From positions 1-64,000 of the forward strand of contig CALBSC010000062.1 of assembly GCA_937927685.1 (NCBI GenBank): a stretch of DNA of 64,000 nucleotides, read 5' to 3'. The position numbers were made by a program, and so were the translations under genes. The notes under the pieces are model-generated. The model was given only the letters and a program-made list of their open reading frames with translations, made no database searches and was not told the DNA's origin. Shown here in pieces: positions 57,536 to 64,000 of this stretch. The stretch's first letter is position 1; each line of letters starts with the position of its first letter. The stretch is from an uncultured Burkholderiales bacterium (GTDB lineage Bacteria > Pseudomonadota > Gammaproteobacteria > Burkholderiales > Burkholderiaceae_C).

Positions 57536-57567
57536 CCGGTGTGCTGTCACACGACATGACACACCGG
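57536..57567. repeat. Imperfect dyad upstream of the epimerase gene
   Basis: CCGGTGT (57536-57542) and ACACCGG (57561-57567) enclose GTCA (57546-57549) and TGAC (57557-57560) around a seven-base loop, with a three-base bulge. It lies about 60 bases before the epimerase ATG. A possible operator; no regulator is known. Confidence 0.45.
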
Positions 57568-57625
57568 GTGACACACCCATCGCGGGATTCACCGAGAATG
57601 CAGACTCCACACCACAGGAGGCCCC

Positions 57626-58489
57626 ATGACCGCACTCGAGTTGCACAGCACGAACTTGCGTTGTGCGCTTCGCCCCGACCTGGGCGGTTGCCTGGCGGGC
57701 TTGTGGCTGGGTGACGAGCCGGTGCTGCGCTCAACCGAGCCGCAGGACTTGAAAGCGGCCCGCCAATCCGGGTGCTTTCCGCTGGTGCCCTTTTCCAATC
57801 GCATTGCCCAGGCGCAATTGCAGTGGCACGGCACCAGCCACCCGCTGGTGCGCAACAACGGTGATGAGCCGCACGCCATCCACGGCGTGGGCTGGCAACG
57901 GGTGTGGCAGGTGCTGGAGCACAACGAATCCTCGGCATTTTTGTCCTACGAGCATCGCGCCGACAGCGGCTGGCCGTTTGCCTTCGACGCGTCCCAGATG
58001 ATTCAGTTGCATCCCAATCGCCTGACGCTCACGCTGTCCTTCACCAACCAGGCGCATGGGGCTGCGCCGGTGGGGCTGGGATGGCACCCTTACTTTGTCA
58101 AGCGCGCCCACAGCCAGCTGAGTTTTCAGGCCAGCGGTCGCTGGGAAATGGGGCCGGACAAACTACCCACGCACCGCACCGCGATCACGGGGCTCTCGGC
58201 CGATTGCGACACGCTGGATGTCGACCACTGCTTTGACGGCTGGCATGGCGCGCTGACTTTGCGCGACGCGGTCATGCAGGTGCGCATCGAGTCGGGCATG
58301 AGCCGGCTGGTGGTGTTCACCCATCCGACGCGCGACACGGTGGCCATCGAGCCAGTGAGCCATGTCAACAACGCCTTGCATCTGGTGCGCGATGGCGCGA
58401 TGGATGCGCAGTCGCTGGGGCTTGCCGTCCTGCCCCCCGGCGAGTCCATGAGCGCGACCATGGACATCATGGTGGAGCCTGCGCGCTAA
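57626..58489 (+). CDS. Aldose 1-epimerase family protein
   Basis: A 287-residue protein of the galactose mutarotase superfamily. The active-site histidines are seen in DEPHAIHGVGW and GLGWHPYF, and the catalytic base lies in VAIEPVSH. It probably interconverts sugar anomers or acts on hexose-6-phosphates; substrate is not fixed by sequence. The ATG has an AGGAGG site. It stands alone, with no sugar operon around it. Confidence 0.9.
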   Translation: MTALELHSTNLRCALRPDLGGCLAGLWLGDEPVLRSTEPQDLKAARQSGCFPLVPFSNRIAQAQLQWHGTSHPLVRNNGDEPHAIHGVGWQRVWQVLEHNESSAFLSYEHRADSGWPFAFDASQMIQLHPNRLTLTLSFTNQAHGAAPVGLGWHPYFVKRAHSQLSFQASGRWEMGPDKLPTHRTAITGLSADCDTLDVDHCFDGWHGALTLRDAVMQVRIESGMSRLVVFTHPTRDTVAIEPVSHVNNALHLVRDGAMDAQSLGLAVLPPGESMSATMDIMVEPAR

Positions 58490-58513
58490 GCCACTAGTTG
58501 GGTTGAGTCTCGA

Positions 58514-58549
58514 CCCTTGAGCCTTTAGCCCTTAGCCCTTAGCCCTGAG
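58514..58549. repeat. CCCTTAG heptamer tandem repeat
   Basis: Five units, CCCTTGAG, CCTTTAG, CCCTTAG, CCCTTAG, CCCTGAG, two of them exact. The run sits in the gap between the epimerase and peptidase stops and may be a slippage product. Confidence 0.75.
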
Positions 58550-58603
58550 TCGTGAGCACCTGGCCATCGGTGAGCGACATAACGCACGAGGCGTGCTCAC
58601 ACC

Positions 58604-59749
58604 CTAGCGCAAGCCCATCATCGTGTTGAACAACACTGTGGCCTTGGGCACCACGGTTTCCAGGCGCACATATTCGTTCGGGGTGTGAAATCCCCCGCCC
58701 GCAGGACCCACCGCACACACCACGTCGCAGCCACAGGCAGCCGCAATGCCCGAGTCCGAGCAGCCGCCGGTGATTTCGCCCTGCACCATCACGCCTTGCG
58801 CGAGCGATGTGGCCAGGTAGCGCTCGGCCAGTGCCTTTGAACCTTCACTTTGTACGAATGGCTTGAATTCACCGCGAATCGTCCAGGTGGCGGTTTCGCC
58901 CATCACGCTGGTGGTGCATATGCGGGCAATCTCGGTCAGACATCGCTCGCGCTGCTCCAGCGTGCGAATGCGCAAGTCAACGCCCGCCTTGGCATGCGGG
59001 GCCACCGTGTTGACGGACTGGCCACCTTCGATCAGGCCGACGTTGAGGGTGATGCCTTCATCACGGTCGATCAGCTGTTCCAGCGCGCCCATCTTTTTGC
59101 CCAGGGCCGAGATGGCGCTGATGCCGTCATAGAAATTGCCGCCCGCATGCGCGGCCTTGCCTTGGACATCGATCTCGAAAAACACACCGCCCTTGCGACC
59201 GATCACCACATTGCCGTTGGGCCGCCCCGGCTCGGCATTGAAGACGTAGTGGTGCTCGCGGCACATGGCCTCGATCACTCCGCTGCTGGTGAGCGAGCCG
59301 ATTTCCTCGTCGCAGGTGAACAGGCCACTGAGTTGCAGGTCGCGGCGACCCAGGCGGTGCCAGGCGCGCAGCAGGTAGGCGTTCATCAGCACGCCGGCCT
59401 TCATGTCGGCCACGCCAGGACCGTGCGCCGTGGTGCCCTCCACCCGGAAAGGTCGACGCGCGGCCTCGCCGGCGGGAAACACGGTGTCGCAGTGACCCAG
59501 CATCAGCACGGCCTGGTCGCGCGGCTGGCCCGGGTTGACCGTGCCGGACACGCAAGTGAGCAAGTCACCGGTGTGGTGGCGTTGCACCGCGATGCCATCG
59601 GCGGCCAAAAAGTCGGCCACCCAGTCCAGCACCCGGGCCACGCCCTCGCGCTGGTAGCTGCCTGAATCCAGGTTGACCAGGGTTTCCAGGTGGCCCACAT
59701 AGTCGTTGAACTGGTTGTCAAACCACGGCTGAAATTCGGTCTGGGTCAT
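58604..59749 (-). CDS. M20 family metallopeptidase (carboxypeptidase G2/glutamate carboxypeptidase-like)
   Basis: A 381-residue di-zinc peptidase. The metal ligands appear as GHCDTVF, VADMKAG, TCDEEIGS and NAEPGR, and the C-terminal histidine lies in GGGFHTPNEYV. The dimerisation insert starts near KAAHAGG. This matches cytosolic carboxypeptidase G2-type enzymes that remove C-terminal glutamate. I see no signal peptide. The ATG at 59749 is preferred over one 27 bases upstream, which adds no conserved residues. Confidence 0.9.
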   Translation of the reverse strand: MTQTEFQPWFDNQFNDYVGHLETLVNLDSGSYQREGVARVLDWVADFLAADGIAVQRHHTGDLLTCVSGTVNPGQPRDQAVLMLGHCDTVFPAGEAARRPFRVEGTTAHGPGVADMKAGVLMNAYLLRAWHRLGRRDLQLSGLFTCDEEIGSLTSSGVIEAMCREHHYVFNAEPGRPNGNVVIGRKGGVFFEIDVQGKAAHAGGNFYDGISAISALGKKMGALEQLIDRDEGITLNVGLIEGGQSVNTVAPHAKAGVDLRIRTLEQRERCLTEIARICTTSVMGETATWTIRGEFKPFVQSEGSKALAERYLATSLAQGVMVQGEITGGCSDSGIAAACGCDVVCAVGPAGGGFHTPNEYVRLETVVPKATVLFNTMMGLR

Positions 59750-59776
59750 GGGGCGGGAGTCCTGGCAAGCGGCCAC

Positions 59777-59811
59777 AAAAAATCCCAGCGAGCACTGGGC
59801 TGGCTGGGATT
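59777..59811 (-). terminator. Terminator of ssb
   Basis: On the minus strand AATCCCAGC and GCTGGGATT flank a 13-base loop and are followed by a run of T. It lies about 28 bases after the ssb stop. Confidence 0.88.
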
Positions 59812-59838
59812 ATGGCGAAAGCGCGCGCTGGCGTGGGG

Positions 59839-60321
59839 TCAGAACGGAATGTCGTCGTCCATGTCGTCAAAGCCGGTCTTGCCTTGCGGGGCGCGGGCCG
59901 GCGCCTGGGAGGGCGCCGCCGCGCGTGGGGCGGCTGCGCGGGGAGCCGGCGCACCGCCTTCGTCACCGCCGCCCATGCCGCCGCCGTCACGACCGCCGAG
60001 CAGTTGCAGTTCGGTGGCGATGATGTCGACGGTGTTCTTCTCGACGCCCGCCTGGTCGGTGTATTTGCCGTACTTGATGCGGCCTTCCACATACAGCGGA
60101 CGCCCCTTCTTGACGTATTCGCCGGCGATTTCGGCCAGGCGGTCATAGAAGGTGACGCGATGCCACTGGGTGTCTTCGACCATTTCACCGCTGGTGCGGT
60201 CCTTGCGGCGGCTCGAGGTGGCGATGCTCACATTGGCCACAGCCTGGCCGGAGGGCAAATAGCGCACCTCGGGGTCGCGCCCGCAGTTGCCCAGCAGAAT
60301 GACTTTGTTGACGGATGCCAT
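59839..60321 (-). CDS. ssb: Single-stranded DNA-binding protein SSB
   Basis: A 160-residue SSB. The OB fold starts with MASVNKVILLGNCGRDPEVRY and continues through FYDRLAEIAGEYVKKGRPLYVEGRI. A Gly/Ala/Pro-rich linker leads to the acidic protein-docking tail DDDIPF. A CATAAT -10-like hexamer lies about 30 bases upstream and GAGAGG is the ribosome binding site. Confidence 0.97.
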   Translation of the reverse strand: MASVNKVILLGNCGRDPEVRYLPSGQAVANVSIATSSRRKDRTSGEMVEDTQWHRVTFYDRLAEIAGEYVKKGRPLYVEGRIKYGKYTDQAGVEKNTVDIIATELQLLGGRDGGGMGGGDEGGAPAPRAAAPRAAAPSQAPARAPQGKTGFDDMDDDIPF

Positions 60322-60403
60322 GATGTTCCTCTCAAGAAGTTGTCGATTATGGGGCCAGTTGCAGCCCGTTTGCGCTCTGCCGCACCGGTCGCCGAGTGAT
60401 GGA

Positions 60404-61672
60404 TTAACGCCCTGAAGTTTCGGGGGTGACGGTTGCGTCATCCGGCATGCGGTGGCTGCTTGCCTCCTGCCCGGCCGGCACAAAACGCATGCCCCAGGCC
60501 AGCACCAGCCACAGCGCCATCAACGCGGCGCACCCCAGAAACAGGCCCTGGCTGCCCAGCTGTTTGGCTACCCAGCCGCCGGCCGCACCACCGGCAAAAA
60601 TACCCAGCGATTGCAGGGTGTTGTAGACCCCGAGCGCCGCCCCGCGCGCCGAGGGCGGGGCCAACCGCGAAGCCTGGCTTGGCTGGCTGGCCTCCAGCAC
60701 ATTGAAGCCACAAAAAAACAGGAACAGCAGCACGCCCAGTGACCACACATCGGGCTGCCGGCTCGACACGTATAGCAAGCCCAGTTGCACACACAGCACC
60801 ATGGCAATGCAGGCCAGAAACAGCGGTCGCAGCCACCCCTTGCGCTCCATGCGGAACAGGGACAGGCCCATGAACACAAACGAGAGCAGCACCACCGGCA
60901 GGTACAGCCAGCTGTGCTGCCCGGTGGCCAGCCCGGCTTGCACCAGCAAGGCGGGTACGGCCACCCAGGTGGCGATTTGCACCGCGTAGAGGATGAACAC
61001 GCCGGCGTCGAGGCGCAACAACTCCGGGGAGGTCAGAATGCGCCAGGTCGAACGTGCATCCTGCCGGGTCGTGGGTGCTTCAGGCCGGTATGTCTCAGCG
61101 GGCGTCCACGCCAGCACCACCGCCACACCGCCCAGGGCCAGACCGAACGTGACCCAGAAAATGGCCGGCAACCCGCCCCACGAGGACAGCAACGGCCCGA
61201 TCACCAGCGACAGCGCAAACATGAGCCCGATGCTGCCGCCGATGAGCGCCATGCCCTTGGTGCGCACCGCGTCGCGCGTCTGGTCAGCCAGCAGGGCCGT
61301 GACCGCGGCAGAAATCGCACCGCCTCCTTGCAAGGCCCGGCCCCAGGCCAGGCCGGTCACGCTGCTGGCCAGGGCGGCGATCACACTGCCCAGGGCAAAC
61401 AGCAACAAACCCAGCACGATCACGCGCTTGCGGCCCCAGCGGTCGGCGGCCAGGCCGAAGGGGATTTGCAAGCAGGCCTGCACCAGGCCATACAGGCCCA
61501 TGGCCAGGCCGACCCGGGAGGCGTCGGCCCCACCCTCGTAGTGACGGGCCTCGATCATGAAGACCGGCAACACCATGAAGAGCCCCAGCATGCGCAGGGC
61601 GTAAATCATGGCGAGCGACACACTGGCGCGGCGCTCAAGCGGGGTCATCTGGGTGGGGGAAGCGGCAGACAC
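60404..61672 (-). CDS. MFS transporter, YajR-like
   Basis: A 422-residue, 12-helix major facilitator. The first helix region ALRMLGLFMVLPVFMI and the motif A loop GLAADRWGRKRVIVLG are clear. It lies between ssb and divergent uvrA, a conserved arrangement in Burkholderiales. The GTG start at 61672 has no clear ribosome binding site; an ATG at 61648 (MTPLERR) is an equally good choice. Substrate unknown. Confidence 0.85.
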   Translation of the reverse strand: MSAASPTQMTPLERRASVSLAMIYALRMLGLFMVLPVFMIEARHYEGGADASRVGLAMGLYGLVQACLQIPFGLAADRWGRKRVIVLGLLLFALGSVIAALASSVTGLAWGRALQGGGAISAAVTALLADQTRDAVRTKGMALIGGSIGLMFALSLVIGPLLSSWGGLPAIFWVTFGLALGGVAVVLAWTPAETYRPEAPTTRQDARSTWRILTSPELLRLDAGVFILYAVQIATWVAVPALLVQAGLATGQHSWLYLPVVLLSFVFMGLSLFRMERKGWLRPLFLACIAMVLCVQLGLLYVSSRQPDVWSLGVLLFLFFCGFNVLEASQPSQASRLAPPSARGAALGVYNTLQSLGIFAGGAAGGWVAKQLGSQGLFLGCAALMALWLVLAWGMRFVPAGQEASSHRMPDDATVTPETSGR

Positions 61673-61853
61673 GGCGAAGGGGACAAAACGAGCCCCTATT
61701 GTCGCCCAAGGCGAGGTGTGCCCGGTGGGGCGGTCTGACCCGCAGGTCGCGCACGGGTTGTGCGCGGGGGTGCGCGGTGGCTGGAGCGGTGGGCTGTACG
61801 CCGGTGAGCCGTGTTGGCTATCATGTCAGGTTGCTTGTGACTCGCCCAACGCT

Positions 61854-64000
61854 GTGAACGACTCTTCCGACGGCACGTATCTCGCCCAGACGCATGGCTG
61901 TATCAGCGTGAGGGGGGCGCGCACCCACAACCTCAAGAACATCGACCTGGACATCCCCCGGCATCGCCTGGTGGTGGTCACCGGGCTGTCCGGGTCGGGC
62001 AAATCGAGCCTGGCGTTTGACACCCTCTACGCCGAGGGGCAGCGGCGTTACGTGGAAAGCCTCTCGGCCTATGCGCGCCAGTTCCTGCAACTGATGGACA
62101 AGCCCGATGTGGACATGATCGAGGGCCTGTCGCCGGCGATTTCCATCGAGCAAAAGGCCAGCAGCCACAACCCGCGTTCGACCGTGGGCACCATCACCGA
62201 GATCCACGACTACCTGCGACTGCTGCTGGCGCGCGCCGGCACGCCCTACTGCCCCGAGCACCACCGACCCTTGCAGGCGCAAAGTGTGGCGCAAATGGTC
62301 GATGCGGTGCTGGCCCTGCCCGCAGACACCCGTGTGATCGTCATGGCGCCCCTGGCGCGCGACCGCAAGGGCGAGTTCAGCGAGCAACTGGCCGCCTTGC
62401 AGGCGCGCGGCTTTGTGCGCTTTCGCATCGGCGGGCAGATGGTCGAAGCGCAGGACCTGCCCGACCTCAAGCGCCAGGACAAGCACGACCTGGATGTCGT
62501 GATCGATCGCCTCAAGGTGAGGCCCGAGGCCCAGCAGCGGCTGGCCGAAAGCCTGGAAACCGCCATGCAACTGGCGGACGGCCGGGCACTCGTGATCGAG
62601 ATGGACTCGGGCGTCGAACATCTTTTCAACGCGCGCTTTGCCTGTCCGCTGTGCAGTTACACCATTGCAGAACTCGAACCGCGCCTCTTTTCCTTCAACT
62701 CGCCCCAAGGCGCATGCCCGTCCTGTGATGGGTTGGGGCACCAGGAAGTGTTCGACCCCGCGCGCGTGGTGGCCTTTCCCACGCTCAGTCTGGCCAGTGG
62801 TGCCATCAAGGGGTGGGACCGACGCAATGCCTATTACTTTGGCTTGCTCGAGGGCGTGGCCAGGCACTATGCGGTTGACCTGGAGACGCCGTTTGAGGAG
62901 TTGCCGGCAAAGGTGCGCGACGTGATCCTGCACGGCTCGGGCGAGGAAACCATCAAGTTCAGCTATCCGTCGCCGGGCGGAGGGGCTCGCAAGCTCAGCC
63001 GCAAGCACTCGTTTGAAGGCATCCTGCCCAACATGACGCGGCGGTACCGGGAAACCGACTCGGTGATGGTGCGCGAAGAACTGGCCCGTTTCCGCAGCAC
63101 GCAGCAGTGCACCGAATGCGGCGGCGCGCGCCTGCGGCGCGAAGCGCGCCATGTCCGGTTGGGTGAAGGCGCCTCGGCGCTCGGGCTGCACGAGATCAGC
63201 CAGCTCACCTTGCGCGAGGGGTGGGACTACTTCAAGGGCTTGCGCCTGCAAGGGGCCAAGGCCGACATCGCCGCCCGCGTGGTGCAGGAAGTGTCGGCGC
63301 GGTTGAAGTTTCTCAACGACGTGGGCCTGAACTACCTGACGCTGGCGCGCAGCGCTGACACCTTGTCGGGCGGTGAAGCCCAGCGCATCCGCCTGGCCTC
63401 GCAAATCGGCTCGGGACTCACGGGCGTGATGTACGTGCTGGACGAACCCAGCATCGGCTTGCATCAACGGGACAACGAACGCTTGATTGGCACCTTGCGC
63501 CACCTGCGCGACATCGGCAACAGCGTGATCGTGGTCGAACATGACGAGGACATGATCCGGGCTGCCGACCACTGCATCGACATGGGACCCGGCGCCGGCG
63601 TGCATGGCGGACGGGTGCTGGCGCAAGGCACGCCCGAACAACTCGAACAGCACCCCGACTCCCTCACCGGACAGTACCTGGCCGGACTGAAGGTCATCAC
63701 AGGGCCCGCCAAACGGCGCGCCTGGTTGCCACTCGAGGGTGCGCCGGTCCCTGTTGCCAACGCCTTCACGGCGCGCGCCGGCCAGGCTGGTGTGATGGTG
63801 CATGACCCGGTGCTCGGCCCCGACCCTGCGCGTTTTCAATGCCTGCAGGTGCGCGGCGCGTCGGGCCACAACCTGCAACAGGTGAATGCGAGTTTTCCGC
63901 TGGGCCTCATGACCTGTGTGACCGGCGTGTCAGGCTCGGGCAAATCCACGCTGGTGAATGACACCTTGTACACAGCGGCCGCGCGGCATATCCACCGCGC
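61854..64000 (+). CDS. uvrA: Excinuclease ABC subunit UvrA (3' end missing)
   Basis: An open frame runs from a GTG at 61854 to the window edge, about 715 residues. It carries the first ATP loop GLSGSGKSSLAFDTLYAEGQRR, the zinc pair CPLC and CPSC, ECGGARLRR, the ABC signature LSGGEAQRIRLASQIG and the second loop GVSGSGKSTLVNDT near the end. UvrA is the damage-recognition ATPase of nucleotide excision repair, usually about 940 residues. About 45 extra residues after QYLAGLKVITGP look like a family-specific insert. No clear LexA box is visible upstream. Confidence 0.95.
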   Translation, partial: MNDSSDGTYLAQTHGCISVRGARTHNLKNIDLDIPRHRLVVVTGLSGSGKSSLAFDTLYAEGQRRYVESLSAYARQFLQLMDKPDVDMIEGLSPAISIEQKASSHNPRSTVGTITEIHDYLRLLLARAGTPYCPEHHRPLQAQSVAQMVDAVLALPADTRVIVMAPLARDRKGEFSEQLAALQARGFVRFRIGGQMVEAQDLPDLKRQDKHDLDVVIDRLKVRPEAQQRLAESLETAMQLADGRALVIEMDSGVEHLFNARFACPLCSYTIAELEPRLFSFNSPQGACPSCDGLGHQEVFDPARVVAFPTLSLASGAIKGWDRRNAYYFGLLEGVARHYAVDLETPFEELPAKVRDVILHGSGEETIKFSYPSPGGGARKLSRKHSFEGILPNMTRRYRETDSVMVREELARFRSTQQCTECGGARLRREARHVRLGEGASALGLHEISQLTLREGWDYFKGLRLQGAKADIAARVVQEVSARLKFLNDVGLNYLTLARSADTLSGGEAQRIRLASQIGSGLTGVMYVLDEPSIGLHQRDNERLIGTLRHLRDIGNSVIVVEHDEDMIRAADHCIDMGPGAGVHGGRVLAQGTPEQLEQHPDSLTGQYLAGLKVITGPAKRRAWLPLEGAPVPVANAFTARAGQAGVMVHDPVLGPDPARFQCLQVRGASGHNLQQVNASFPLGLMTCVTGVSGSGKSTLVNDTLYTAAARHIHR

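Noticed and set aside
61673..61853. A LexA (SOS) box upstream of uvrA
   Set aside because: No CTGT-N8-ACAG sequence was found; a CTGT near 61794 lacks its partner half.
61821..63878. Minus-strand open frame across uvrA
   Set aside because: The plus strand encodes UvrA with all ABC motifs, so the minus-strand frame is a shadow.

Overview
The window looks like the replication-origin region of a high-GC betaproteobacterial chromosome, most likely order Burkholderiales and probably family Comamonadaceae. The evidence is the gene order rpmH-rnpA-yidD-yidC-mnmE facing away from dnaA-dnaN-gyrB, a mnmG-rsmG-parA-parB block with parS-like sites, a methionine synthase split into two genes, a GTP-type PEP carboxykinase, and a uvrA / MFS / ssb cluster. 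Genus is not decidable by eye. No rRNA, tRNA, CRISPR array, insertion sequence or prophage was seen, and no gene-free stretch exceeds 300 bases.

Layout. 1-2480: tail of a glycine-rich protein, then (minus strand) kdsD-kdsC-lptC for Kdo synthesis and LPS transport. 2563-4563: a CPA2-type cation/proton antiporter. 4577-8626 (minus): rpmH, rnpA, yidD, yidC, mnmE. 8627-14202: dnaA, a probable oriC between dnaA and dnaN (DnaA boxes, a DnaA-trio-like run, AT-rich DNA), dnaN, gyrB. 14296-26942: a metal-homeostasis island with a copZ-pirin pair, a CopA ATPase, a three-gene CzcCBA-type RND efflux operon, a two-component system and an MFS transporter. 27031-32694: mnmG, rsmG, a LysE-family exporter, parA, a degenerate alpha/beta-hydrolase and parB, with three parS-like sites in mnmG and rsmG. 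32866-41270: FAD-linked D-lactate/glycolate-type dehydrogenase, cobalamin adenosyltransferase, acetoacetyl-CoA synthetase, glutaryl-CoA dehydrogenase, mnmA and a PhoD-type phosphatase. 41310-47786: LysR regulator, an unknown membrane protein, pckG with an unusual concentric dyad upstream, a 46-residue membrane peptide, recQ and a rhodanese. 47821-51699: split metH, with an SAH riboswitch in front of the second half. 51689-54466: MFS transporter and comM. 54521-57392: a sigma54/NtrC-type promoter driving a TorF-like porin, glnK and amtB. 57626-64000: aldose epimerase, M20 peptidase, ssb, MFS transporter and the 5' part of uvrA.

How it works together. Most of the window is chromosome housekeeping: initiation and elongation of replication, origin segregation, ribosome and tRNA maturation, membrane insertion. 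All three core enzymes of wobble-uridine modification (MnmE, MnmG, MnmA) are present. The accessory content is metal efflux, ammonium uptake and small-molecule transport. The clearest regulatory elements are the SAH riboswitch, the sigma54/NtrC control region, the parS sites and the origin. The least explained items are the catalytically degenerate hydrolase inside the par operon, the dyad upstream of pckG, the copZ-pirin coupling, the 46-residue membrane peptide and the 138-residue membrane protein next to the LysR gene. All calls come from reading the sequence; no database search was run.
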